Below are positions 1 to 11,690 of a DNA stretch of 64,000 bases, piece after piece. The stretch lies in NCBI GenBank assembly GCA_016748015.1, contig JAAOMT010000502.1, forward strand, positions 438,519 through 502,518, given 5' to 3'. Position numbers and translations under genes: made by a program. A model generated the notes under the pieces. It did not search any database. It had not been told where the DNA came from and saw only the letters and a list, made by a program, of their open reading frames with translations. How positions within the stretch are numbered: position 1 is the stretch's first letter; each line of letters starts with the position of its first letter. Origin of the DNA: Geosiphon pyriformis (taxonomy: Eukaryota; Glomeromycota; Glomeromycetes; Archaeosporales; Geosiphonaceae).

Positions 1-834
1 GATGTTCAAAAAATGTGGCCAGTTCTAGCTAAAGCAATTTTGGATATTCTTGTCAATATTCCTGATGATTATCATATTCGTGATATTTATTTTACTGGCC
101 ATGCTATGTGTTAAGCTTAAAACCTTGGTATTTTTTAATTTTTAGCATATGCAACCTTGGCAGCGGAACTATGGAAAGTTCACGCCCAAATAAATTTAAT
201 GGCACAAATATACACTCTCTTCTCACTTCATATAATAACATTTGGTGCCCCGAGAGTTGGAAATCGAAATTTCGCCCGACTTGTAACAAAATTTATCGAA
301 AAACTAATCGAGTGACCCATGGAAATAACCATGTCTCTCATTTTATTGTCAAAAAATTTGATGGTGGTAAAGAGATCATGGAACATTCAGAAACTGAAAT
401 ATGGATTAAGCCAGTTGAGCATAATTGTGATTGTGCTCAACTGGCTCAAAAAAAACTAACGATGCTAAAGCAATGGAATATTACTCGTGTCCTGGAGTAA
501 ACCCAACTCTTAATTTTCATTCCGAGAGTACAGATTTTCGTTTTCTTCAATTCGTGGCATGGAGACGGGATTCCTTTTTTCTTTACATCAAACAGAGATT
601 TTAGAAAACATAAGAATTAGTAAAGTTCGAGAAAATTTCGTACATCAAGGGATTCATGATCATTTCAACGATGGAATTTGTTTCGGCTGTGGTCCCGATT
701 TGTGGATTAATTTAAGAGATGAGAGAAGGGTCGCACAAAAGATCCAATCCACCTATGAATTTCTAGTGAGAGAGAGACGAGGGTTCTTTTATTGGGATGA
801 TTTGGAGGTCTTTGAGATTGTGAAAAAACGTTAG
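1..834 (+). pseudogene. Class 3 lipase-like gene, 5'-truncated by the window edge and frameshifted
   Basis: The first bases read in frame 1 to a lipase nucleophile-elbow region, FTGHAM (about 91-108), followed after a break by YATLAAELW and ITFGAPRVGNRNFARL (about 147-290), then VTHGNNHVSHFIVKKF (about 312-360) and a Cys-rich tail (DCDCAQL; YYSCPGVNP). This order of elbow, TFGAPRVGN and the VTH..D/N.V.H histidine region is the fungal class 3 (alpha/beta hydrolase) lipase layout. A 36-base GT..AG stretch (110-145) could be an intron and keeps frame, but it is very short. Frame is lost twice at A-runs, near 300 and near 450, and the last part (559-834) is open again. The usual elbow Ser in GHSxG is Ala here, so a working triad is doubtful even if the frameshifts are sequencing errors. 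The start lies outside the window. Confidence 0.75.
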
Positions 835-1787
835 CATTAGAAAAATATTTAAGACCTTCATATAAATATATATCATCTATTGATAAATCATCATTTTAGC
901 TATATGTAAATTAGTAGATATCTTAACATTTTATAGTTAAATTTATACGCAACGGAGATTCAATTTTTAAATTCAAATTAGAAACTTAACATCATAAAAT
1001 ATTTAATTTTTTAGAAAAAAGTGTAAATCATTAAATTTTTTGGCTTGAAATAAGAAAAATTAATATAGTGTTTGTGAATTTTTAATTTTATCAATTCATA
1101 ATACGAATAAATTAGATTGGTTGGATTTTTTTAGATTCAGCATATTCTTGGAAGAAAATAAAAGACCTAAATTAAAATTTCATAAATACTTTCATAAAAA
1201 GACTTTTTATAAAGCAAGATTTTAAAAGTAGTTGATTGAACATAGATTGAAATTGGGTTATTTTCCTTGATCATTGCAAACAAATCAAAAAATATAATAT
1301 TTTTTGACATTTTTAAATAAAATAAAAAGTTCTTTTATAATTTCATTTGAAAAATGCAAATAAATTTTTTCAAAACTCTTGTTCAAAAAATTATTATAAA
1401 CAGCCTTCCCCTAACATTAATTTAAAAGCTTTACTGTTTAACGCTTTTTCATATCAGCTTTTTATTTGCCAAGCATGATTATGAACTTATCTAATTTAAT
1501 CTCAAATACAATCTAACGAGAATCAAAGATAAGTTTTTTGAAAGCTTGAAAGACCTTTTTTTGAAGTTCCAAAATGATTTTTATTTGCCAATATATAATA
1601 GAAACTAGGTAACCCTTAAAAAATTTTATAAAATAATAATAAGTTTAAAAAATAAGAAACCTTGATTTTTAAAAAAAAATATTTTAAAAAATAAAAATTT
1701 ATAATTTATTAACGTTTATACTTATTATTTATTAATATTAAAAATCATTTCTTCATTTTCTTTTAATATATATTTTTATTATTATTT
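835..1787. other. AT-rich spacer, no gene seen
   Basis: This is low-complexity A/T sequence with many short homopolymer runs and stops in all frames. I see no gene, repeat array or conserved motif. Confidence 0.6.
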
Positions 1788-2273
1788 CAGTCCTCCCGAA
1801 AAGTAATGGCGGGGTATTTTTTTATTTTTATTTTTTTTATACATAATAATTTCTGTTTAAATTTTAATATTTAATAGATATATAAGTAAAGAATATATAT
1901 GCAAAAAATTAATATTTAGTATGTCCTCCTTTTACACTAATACAATCTTGAATTCGATTTTGCATGCTAGTAATACAGTTAAGAATGGCCTCATTAGACA
2001 GATTATTCCATTCTTCTTCTCTGTTGTAATAAAAATCGCTTGAGAGATATTTTTTGTGTGCTATTATTGCTTTGACTTTTTTCTCAACATTTTGTTTAAG
2101 AATAGCCCAAATATTCTCAATTGGATTGAGATCTGGACTATATGATGGCCAAGACTAAACAGGATTTGTCGAACATATTTTGAAGTATGCTTCATGCTGG
2201 AAAATCAACGTTTCGCCCAGGCCATAATAAGAATTACCCAAGACTTACCCCCATTACTTTTCGGGGGGTACTG
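1788..2273 (-). mobile_element. Internally deleted Tc1/mariner element with matching terminal inverted repeats
   Basis: The left end starts CAGTCCTCCCGAAAAGTAAT (1788 onward). The right end, read on the minus strand from 2273, starts CAGTACCCCCCGAAAAGTAA, so the two ends are matching inverted repeats of about 28 bases. Between them lies only the 3' part of a transposase gene on the minus strand. TA follows the right end, as expected for the TA target of this superfamily; the left flank reads TT, so the duplication is imperfect or mutated. At 486 bases it is far shorter than a full element of 1.3 kb or more. It is a non-autonomous deletion derivative. Confidence 0.8.
1909..2210 (-). pseudogene. 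C-terminal fragment of a Tc1/mariner DDE transposase
   Basis: On the minus strand, 2,151 down to the TAA at 1,909-1,911 is one open frame containing WPSYSPDLNPIENIWAILKQ, the classic Tc1-family block around the last catalytic acidic residue (the E of NPIENIW), and ending in CITSMQNRIQDCISVKGGHT. Just upstream a TAG (2,155-2,157) interrupts the frame, and only a degenerate remnant of the FQQDN..H block (FQHEAYFK) remains. The N-terminal DNA-binding domain and first catalytic Asp are missing. It ends about 120 bases inside the left inverted repeat, the normal position for this gene family. It cannot be functional. Confidence 0.8.
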
Positions 2274-2525
2274 TAAAATCAGTAAATAGAACAATGAAAT
2301 ATTTCATGTTGATCATTTGTACTACTATTAACTTTCACATGATGTAATGCAGTATGCTGCTTGATCATCGAGGCAAAACTAATGTCGATTTTCGGGTATA
2401 AAGAGAACCATATAAATAGTAGCAACCTTGAACACGTAAATTTTACTCATTGGAACATCTTGAATCGAAATAATTATATTTACTAAAAGAACCTTTGAAT
2501 ACTAATAAAAATATGTTACCTCAAA

Positions 2526-3188
2526 ATGATTCTCTTCAAGCCAATAAATGGGCTAATACAAATTCCATTTAAACCAACTTATCCACCTCTTCTTACTATC
2601 AATGACCTAATTTCACGAGTTACACGCAAAGGAAGAATCCCAACAAAACCTCCAAATGCTTTTATCATTTATCGAAAGAACTACACGTTTGAGATTAAAA
2701 CCAAAAAAATTTCAATTGACATGTCACAAGTTTCATCAATTGTTGGTCAATTATGGAAGGAAGAACCAGAATTTGTTAAAAATGCATACAAAGACCTCGC
2801 TAGAGATGCAAAAGATATTTTTAATAAAAGATTTAATTCAAACTATGCTTCACTTGAAAACCCTTTTGAATCTTTTAATCCGTTGGATACTCAAAATTTT
2901 GAAGACATTATGAACCCACTTCTTGACGAAATGATTGTAACAGATCATACACCAGGAATCTTTACGCTAAATAATCAACCACTTTTACCATTGAACCAAA
3001 ATCAATCCTTCACATCTATTCCCAATTCAAGTTTAACAGATCAGAGGATTAACAGTCAAGGCCAAACAGAAAATCTTAGTGGAATTAACTCACTTTTATC
3101 TTTCATCATGCAATTGAAAGAAGAAATGGAAAAAATCAAGAAAGAGAATGAAACATTAAAGGAACTTCTTCAAACTAGGTTGGGATAG
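2526..3188 (+). CDS. HMG-box protein of the AMF MATA-HMG-like type
   Basis: This intact single-exon frame encodes 220 residues. Residues about 36-105 form an HMG box: RIPTKPPNAFIIYRK, a middle helix ending in VGQLWKEEP, and a third helix FVKNAYKDLARDAKDIF. The PPNAFIIYR start is typical of fungal MATA_HMG (mating-type-like) boxes, so sequence-specific DNA binding in the nucleus is the expected role. The box is followed by an Asn/Gln/Pro/Ser-rich stretch and a short coiled coil at the C-terminus (about residues 197-217, LKEEMEKIKKENETLKELLQ), which suggests dimerisation. A 19-codon out-of-frame upstream ATG at 2,513 overlaps the start and could lower translation. Glomeromycotina carry dozens of such HMG genes, so this should not be called the mating-type gene without synteny. 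Nothing recognisable adjoins it. Confidence 0.85.
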   Translation: MILFKPINGLIQIPFKPTYPPLLTINDLISRVTRKGRIPTKPPNAFIIYRKNYTFEIKTKKISIDMSQVSSIVGQLWKEEPEFVKNAYKDLARDAKDIFNKRFNSNYASLENPFESFNPLDTQNFEDIMNPLLDEMIVTDHTPGIFTLNNQPLLPLNQNQSFTSIPNSSLTDQRINSQGQTENLSGINSLLSFIMQLKEEMEKIKKENETLKELLQTRLG

Positions 3189-5611
3189 CTATTAAACACC
3201 TCGTTTTTTGAATAAGCATAGGGCATAAAGATTTTACTATTTAAGCATATCAAGAATTTTGTTTTCATCTTTCATACAATAATTTTTTAAGAATCTTGGA
3301 TTTTTTTAAATATCTTATGGTGTTTTACTTTAAAAGAAATTCACTTTTAATATTCTATAATTTAGAAGGAGACTATTTTCCGCAGTGTAATTTAGTGGTA
3401 CAAAAGGAAAAGATCATATAAGTTATATTTTCAAATAATTATGTTTGAGAAAATTCATTTTCATCATTTTAAAATTCTCATTCTAATTAAAGGAGACTGT
3501 GATATCACACAAAAAATTGGATAATAATTTTCTTATATTGAAATAATTTTCATTGAAAGCAGGTTTTTCATATTTTTAAAAGACAATAAATTTTAAAGTT
3601 TGAAAAGCTAAGCAATAATTAATTTATATTAAATTTAATTTCATTCAAAAAAACTGCTCAAAAAAAAATTAAAGAACACGAAAAAAAGGACATATTTACA
3701 AGAACTCCACGCCTCTGATTATTGGTTTGACTAAATGCATGCAAGCTCTCATAATGTATCTCTAATCCCAGTTTTCACATGACAAAGAAAGAAATTAAAT
3801 AAATAAGCAATCTTAGCTATACAATCACTTAAAATTAAAGCCTTTAATATTGTTATTTTTTCAATCTAAGATACTATTAAAATATATTGGAAATATGTTT
3901 TGAAGTAAATTGATTTTTCATCTTTATTTTACTAAAATGTTAATATGAAATTAGATTTATTTGTTGACATATTTTGAAATCATAAAAAGCAATCAATAAT
4001 TTTAAATCAGCAAAAATATTATTCGAATTTTTATATAAATAGAAACAAATAATTTGAATTAATTAACCGAAATTAAATTTGCTGTATTTTTTGTATAGAA
4101 AATAATAATATGCTTAATTATTTTAATTTCAATAACAACAATTTATTATTATTGTTATTATTATTATTATTGTTGTTATAATTAAAAAGGATTAAAAATG
4201 ATACCAATTTCTTATGTAGATATTAAAAACTAAATATTGCTAATTTACTATAAAAAGTTAATTTTTACTGGGTTTAAAAAACCAAATGATAAAAGGTAGT
4301 AACGAACCAGCCAAATAGGGTGGGAAGGTCGGCTGATATGTTTGATATGTTTGCCTTATTAATCTATATTTGGATCAATTTCTAGAATTTCATTTACTTT
4401 TAGGATTGCCGCCACAATCTGAATCTTTTTAACATGTACATATATTTGAAACAAGATCTATTGGTACATAAGATCTCGAACACGATGCATGACCTCACTT
4501 TCTTTTTAGTGAAGTTGAACAAGTTGATACGTTAAAAGTATCTGCCGATCTTTAATTTGCGCTAAACTTTGAATCTTTAACACTAAAAGAATTAGATTTA
4601 CTAACTATTGGTTGGCTTGCTCTACTCTTTTTTACAAAAAAAAGATATCATATAGGATTTGCCTCCACCTATTCCTAATATGACCGCAGCATCCGTATTA
4701 ATCATAACATTAATTTTTATTAGCTGTAAAATTCTATGTAAAAAGTTAAAAAGTTCGAATCAGGATTTTTAGAATTCATCGCTCTTATTCTCGGTTGAAG
4801 AATAAATAAAGTGGTCAAATGGAAGAGATTTACAATTTTGAAGCTTATTCATAATGTAACCATGTGTCCCGTTTTTTGCGGGCGAATTACCGATATGATT
4901 TTTATAACTACATGTATTTTCTATTTTTTTAATCAATACTGCGCTAGATACACCTTATAAAGTAAATCTTGAACAGATTAAAATTTTTCAATTTTTTCAA
5001 TATAAGAAAAGAAATCATTGCTCTAAATATATACTTACTATTGTCTGTAATATTGGTATCAAATTAATCCCTATAAGTTTTCAAAAAGAGGTTATTATAA
5101 GTAACCATGAGGTTTGAGGCCCTAGTAAAATTTAAGAAGAAACCTAGCTATATATAATTTATTTTCAACAACGCAAGAATTAAAGTCTTGACGTAAAGCA
5201 AAAAACACGATTTTTTAAATCTTTATGATGCTTTGAGTTTATAAACTTAAAAGAATTCACGATTAAAGATGATTTTTTTGGGAAATAACATTAACACTTT
5301 TTTAAATTTATTTTTTCCCGCAAAAAAAAAAAGATCCACTTTGGTATATTTGGTTAATGCTTTTAAATAATTGTTCAAGATATTTGCACGGATCACTTAC
5401 GAACTTGTAAAGCAAATTTCTTGTGCGCCAAGCGTCCAGCGCATGGTATTAAGAGATCTGTTTGTCGCTAAAGTAAGACTGGCCCATAGTAATAAATCAT
5501 CGAGACTCCTAAAAATAATCAATCAATTAATTATTAATATTTTATGCCCTGCCTCTTCTTTTTAACAGAAGCAACCACAAAAATTATTCCTTTCTCACCT
5601 TGTTTTTGCTG
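3189..5611. other. AT-rich spacer with a slightly more complex stretch near 4,280-4,900
   Basis: This is mostly low-complexity A/T DNA. Between about 4,280 and 4,900 base composition is more balanced and short frames recur (for example ALNFESLTLKELDLLTIGWL, + strand), which could be an old gene remnant, but I recognise no family. A 64-codon open frame at 5,371-5,565 (+) lies just before the Fanzor remnant. It may be a displaced exon of a neighbour or chance. Confidence 0.4.
4142..4180. repeat. TTA/TTG trinucleotide tract
   Basis: An imperfect (TTA)n run with two TTG variants, in AT-rich spacer. Confidence 0.8.
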
Positions 5612-7610
5612 ATGTCGCAGGCAAGACCCTACTGGAACGATCACATTGCAGCTTGGTCCAAGAGATGTGTTTTTCTTTTTTTATTCTTTATTGCTTGGAG
5701 GTAAAGGCTTATATCTATCATTTTGGTATTTAGGTCGTGGTTGCCCACTGATACTGACTTTGTTGCCACCACCTCAACAACACAAAAATCATCATGGTAC
5801 ACACATAAAATGACTCATTGTCCAATTCCACGGCCAATGACCTGGTTAAGAATATCATCAAAATCAACACAGATCTCAGTTGTTAACAGTGAAGAAGAAG
5901 GAATGAACAATAAGAAGCACAAAATTGGAGTGAGTTTTTTTCTTATACTCGGATGAAGCAAAAGGTGGAAGGAATGATGAGAAGTCTAAAAATTCACATG
6001 TATCCAAATGTAAAACAAAAAATGACAATGAAGCAATAATTGGGCTGTGCCAGGAAGAAATAAAAGTTTCAAATATGTTATATATATTGAAAATATTGAC
6101 TTTACATTACATTGTCATTATAGGGTTGTATATAACATGGTAGTAAAAGATTATGTTTCAAACAAGAAAAAAGAAAAAAAGAAGAAAAAAGGAAAAGGAA
6201 AAGAAAAAGAAAAGAGTTATAAGCACTCTGATCTTAAATACTTTTGGAACTTACTAAAAGAATGCATTGCAACAACATGGTTCTATATGAAAAAAGTGTG
6301 TGCTAATGTTCTTGATGAAACCATAAAAGAGACCATTCAAGTCCAGGAGCTTGTCATTCGCCAAAACATTAAGACACAAAAGCTTGGACAACCTGTCAAG
6401 CATCGTCTCTGATTTTGCTTGCAAAAACAATTACAATTCGAGAGCAAAACTGCAAAAATGGTTTGCTGTTCTATAAATATAAACTTCATTCATGGAAGCA
6501 ATTGTCTAGTGATCAACCTGGTTTTAAACAAAAAAACAAAAACAAAAAACTAAAGAAATGGTGAAATAAACAGTAAAATAACCACAAGTCTGACCAACAA
6601 TCACAGAAGTCCCAAAAGCAAACACCCAGTCCTCAACATCAAAATTCCAAGCAAAAAAAAATAGCAGACAAAAGAAACAAAAACAACAACAGAATAACCA
6701 TAAATCTGGCTCTTAACAATCATTACAGTCACTATAATCCCAAAAACAAAAAATTTATTTACGATGGAAAAATGCCAACACTTCATCTTGCGCATCAAAA
6801 AAAAATAATAATTGGCCCAACAAGGAAGGAAAGACGCATTGTGATAGCAAACTGATATATGACCAGTTGCTCTAGCAGTGGACATTTATATGGGTCTATG
6901 AGAAAAAAAGGCTACCTTCTAATGATAATAACAAGAACCAAGTGAAAATTTGCTTTCTAGAACCAGGTGTTCATATCTTTCAGACCTGATAAGTTAATAA
7001 CAGAAATGAGATGTTAAAAATAAAATATTAAAAGCGAAATGTTATAATTGATTTATAACCTGTTGTACTATTAATTAACAGGTATTCTCCAACACAAAAC
7101 TGTGTCCACATCTGTCTTGTGCTCAATCGCCTAATCTCTCTCATGGCTCAGGCTCCTGCGAAGAAGCATAACTCGATGCGATGTGCACAGGCACAAATAC
7201 GTCAACGAATTCGCAATCTTGTGGATGAGGTCCACAAGAAGACCATTCTATGGCTCGTAAAAATGTTTAACATCATCATCATTCCACCCTTCAATGCAAG
7301 CCAGATGGGAAGAAAGACCCAAAAACGGAAAATTAATTCCAAGACAGTTCAAAAGATGATAACATGGGCACACTCAAAGTTCAGAAAGAGGGTTTTATAA
7401 AAAGCCGATAAATATGGAAAACGAGTGTGCACAGTCTCAGAGGCATATACAAGCAAGACCTGCAGTCAATGTGGGTGGATCAACAAAAAACTTGGAGGAA
7501 AGAAGTTCTTCTGTTGCCATGGGTGCGATTTGAATATTGATAGAGATGTTAATAGTGCATGCGGTATTTTTCTTCGAGCTCTATTGAATGGCTGCATAAA
7601 ATTTGAATAG
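5612..7610 (+). pseudogene. Decayed Fanzor (eukaryotic TnpB-like, RNA-guided nuclease family)
   Basis: Blocks of a TnpB/Fanzor protein appear in the right order across three frames. First is an N-terminal PYWN..W block (MSQARPYWNDHIAAWSKR, from ATG 5,612) continued by WLPTDTDFVATTSTTQKSSW after a possible 35-base intron. Next is a Lys-rich stretch and the N-terminal helix block CIATTWFYMKKV (about 6,270). Then a middle region leads into the RuvC-I block FLEPGVHIFQT (6,954-6,986). The long helix and RuvC-II region follows, RIRNLVDEVHKK..IIIIPPFNASQM..MITWAHSKFRKR (7,209-7,400). Last comes the zinc ribbon CSQCGWINKKLGGKKFFCCHGC with RuvC-III DRDVNSACGIFLRAL (7,453-7,585). Stops and frameshifts (for example TGA after FQT) break it, so it is not translatable. 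The RuvC-I Asp is Glu (6,960-6,962). Such proteins are carried on transposons and use a guide RNA encoded at their 3' end. Its transposon ends were not found. Confidence 0.85.
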
Positions 7611-7900
7611 TGGCTAAGTGAGACTCTAACACTTTACCGAATTCTGTTGTCAACAACACCTCGACTGGTAGTAGCATTTTTTTTTTTAAAAAAAAGAGAC
7701 GAGATTTATTATAAAAAAAATAAAATGACGACAGTGCCAGGGTGGGATAAGATCGGCGAGCACTTAAAACATACAGCTGGATGAGTGCCTGAAGGATTTC
7801 CTTCGGGCTTTGCTGGATGGAGCTGTCCTTTGGGGCACCAGTTGAATGATTGGTTATGTTGGCTAGTAACAGCCAATGTTGTGTATAATTGTACGACTCA
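7611..7900 (+). ncRNA. Candidate guide-RNA (omega-RNA) / right-end region of the Fanzor element
   Basis: Directly after the Fanzor stop the sequence becomes much richer in G and C than its surroundings and holds strong stem-loops. One is 7,787-7,808 (GCCTGAAGG / CCTTCGGGC, loop ATTT, one G-T wobble). Another is 7,859-7,876 (TTGGCT / AGCCAA, loop AGTAAC). A 65-codon frame crosses it (7,785-7,982), but it resembles no protein. In TnpB and Fanzor systems the guide RNA overlaps or follows the 3' end of the nuclease gene and ends at the element's right end, so the position fits. The RNA call is an inference from position and foldability. Confidence 0.4.
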
Positions 7901-7982
7901 ATCCATCCGTATATCCTACAAGTTTACATATTTATACGTGGCTTTCAAACTTCTTTTTAGCAGGGCAACTACCAACGAGTAA

Positions 7983-9566
7983 GAGAAACTTACTTTTTCA
8001 ATTAATTTGGTTTGCTTAAAGCAGTGCTGCCGAATTCTGTATTAATATTTTTCACTAAATATGGAGAAATAAATTTAGGTCAAGTAAGATTAATAAGATT
8101 CTATCATTCAAATGACTCACTAATTCATCATTTGAGCTTAAATTTATTTTAGTCAATTTAAGAGGGGATTTCACCCTTTTATTTCTACTAGGGACGTTTA
8201 GTTTGGCACCAAACGAGTTCTTGTTGGAGAAAATTTCTCGAGAGAATTTAAAATTTTCAATGTTAAATAATTCCTCTTAAATAGAAGAGCTTTAAACCAA
8301 GCAATCATTTTTAAAAGAACTTTTTAGTTAAACTAAAATTAAAAGATTCATATAAAAACTTACAACACGTCATGAACCTCTCAATTAGGCTGATATAAGA
8401 TTTTTTATATAAGTAAAAAATGATTCAATCTTTCTAAAATTGATGGGTAAGTTATCGGACTGTTTATAAATAATTCTCTTGGGTCAAGAAGAGTTTAGCT
8501 ATCTAATTTTTTGGAAAAAAGTTAATAATCCTAATTTTTTGCTTTATGGATCAAAGTTCAAAATAAATTTTTATTTCTTTCAGATTGCTTGACATCGTAC
8601 AGAAATAGGCAAGCGGAAAGAAATTTTACCGTTTGGCTTTTAAATGGGGAAGGACTTTTTTTTTATTTTTAACTGAGCATTCGCCAAGTCCAGTGAACAA
8701 AGTTGACTTGACCAAACTTTCAGGTGAACCAAATTGTTTAACAAAATGATGCTTTGAAGATTTTCGTGATGAGGTATAATCGAACTGACTGCTCATAGTG
8801 ATGCCAAAAATTACGCAGAAATCACATTGTCTGAAGTTTCTGTTCATTTATTCAAAGTGTTTGTGTCCATCAGAGCTATTCATGGTAATTTATTTTTTGT
8901 AGATTTATGTGTCCTATGAGATGAAGAGAGAGTAAGTAAGAAAGATAATCAATAAATGGCATGAGGAATGTGCAGTCATTCTGAAACTTTAAATGTTGTT
9001 TCAAATGTCACTCCCACCATATCTCACATTTATTTAAGCCGTTTTGAGTTTAGATAACATAAATTTGAATGCTTAATTTTTTTATATATTGATAGCAAAA
9101 AGCAAAGTATTTTACTTAAAAAAAAAACAAATTCAAATGTTATCCTGATCTCTTCCCAATAAAGCAAACAAATAATCTATATTTTAGGCCGATTTACAAC
9201 TCTAGTCCAAATAAAGCACACTAGAAAAGCCAATTCGATTAATACGGACAATTTGCGTTATAAAATCTTGAGATAACTCTGATAATCACATAATATGAAA
9301 AAGCCTCCAAATAAATTTAATGGTAACATAATTTTGCTCAGTGATTTAGGATTTTTTTGGTTTAAATAATCGGAATTTCTAAGTAGAAAGTCTAGACAGC
9401 TCAAGACTGGGTGGGTCTTTTATTTATTGAAAATTGAGGAGCGCTTTTTTTAATTAACTGCGATCTCATGATAAAGTTTCACTTGCAGAATTACGTCAAT
9501 TTTTTAGGAATAACAATTATTATTATTAATTGATTATTTTCCAAATGATCTGTATATCTGAAGTGC

Positions 9567-9602
<36 letters not shown>

Positions 9603-10103
9603 GTATCAAAGGACATTAATTTCTTATTTTAATAGTTTACACTACTGAAATATTTAAAAGTTTAATTGCGAAAATATCAATCTCAACTTTATAGAAAAAA
9701 GACTTTTTCAATAAACAAATTTACGTAGTTTTCGCTGATGAAAAGTTTAGAATCAAAAACGATGTGAAAATTTACTACAAAGAAATTTCCAAGAAAATGT
9801 ATCAATTATAATTGGTATGCAGTTCAAGCAAAAGAACCTATTCGATCATTAGTGAATGAATTTATTATCTCGTGGTAAATGACCTTAATTCCAATTGGCC
9901 AGAATGTAACATTTTTAAAATTATCAACCAATACAATATAAATGTACAATGCATATCTTATTCAGATTATGTGACACTTAACAATTCAATTTTTATTATA
10001 TCAATTGGAAAATGTGAGACTCAAGTTAAAGGTCTACTATACATTAATAATCTAGCCTTTCATTAGAAAGTTATAATTATTTCTCAAACTAAAATTTTCA
10101 AGT
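7983..10103. other. AT-rich spacer with weak open frames
   Basis: I recognise no gene here. A 73-codon frame at 8,626-8,847 (minus) has ordinary amino-acid composition but no known motif. A 64-codon frame at 9,872-10,066 (plus) is AT-driven. A pure (TAA)n tract lies at 9,569-9,600. The last 100 bases are the 3' flank of the polyubiquitin gene. Confidence 0.5.
9569..9600. repeat. (TAA)n microsatellite
   Basis: About ten or eleven uninterrupted TAA units in non-coding DNA. Confidence 0.9.
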
Positions 10104-11187
<1,084 letters not shown>

Positions 11188-11306
11188 TTATTGGGCAAAT
11201 TTGGTAAAGAGTAAAAGGGAATAATAAAATTTTGGTAAAATGACAGATAAAAATCTTGAAGACTTGAAAAAAAAAAAAAAAAAAAGAAGAGTGGAATTAA
11301 AGGGGG

Positions 11307-11314
11307 TTTATATA
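11307..11314 (-). promoter_or_regulatory. TATA-like box of the polyubiquitin gene
   Basis: On the minus strand this reads TATATAAA, followed downstream by an A/T tract (about 11,265-11,285) and the polyubiquitin ATG about 130 bases away. Distance and context suit a core promoter, although A/T-rich DNA gives chance matches. Confidence 0.5.
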
Positions 11315-11477
11315 GATATTGCAAAGAGGGATTTTGACGAATGAGTATTCGTAAGCCATTTAATTAATCATCATCATTATTATTGAGTGATGCAGGCGTA
11401 AAAAAAAGAAGAGAAGCATCTGGAAAAGTTTTTGTAATAATCGCACAAAGAATCTTTTACAAATAATACAAAGGGGC

Positions 11478-11690
11478 AGAATGCGTAGTAATGATGCAGG
11501 CTGTATGGCTCAGAAGCAACAAAGCGGATCAGAATTGCGGTGGTTACATTGTTGTTGGGTGTTAAAACTCCGAAGTGTTCACCCAGCCAAAGGGAGACTG
11601 CATTGGCTTGGCAATATGACCAAACATCGGGTAAAGGGGGCTCCGTTCCTTACAATCACCGATCAGTGTTTATCAACATAATGACTAACA
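11478..11690. other. GC-rich island upstream of polyubiquitin, unidentified
   Basis: About 210 bases of balanced composition sit between the polyubiquitin promoter and AT-rich desert. A 66-codon plus-strand frame crosses it (11,481-11,681), but its protein resembles nothing known. Inverted arms can be seen (TGGGTG with CACCCA, about 11,556-11,586). It could be an upstream regulatory region, a structured RNA gene or an old repeat fragment; I cannot decide. Confidence 0.35.

Noticed and set aside
4740-4780. tRNA B-box-like GTTCGAATC
   Set aside because: No acceptor stem, A box or cloverleaf could be formed around it. I found no convincing tRNA anywhere in the window.
6601-6885. Minus-strand hydrophobic 94-codon frame
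   Set aside because: Antisense to the Fanzor remnant; hydrophobicity comes from reverse-complemented Lys/Asn-rich codons.
7785-7982. 65-codon frame after the Fanzor as a gene
   Set aside because: No family resemblance; the stretch is better explained by RNA-like stem-loops or the element's right end.
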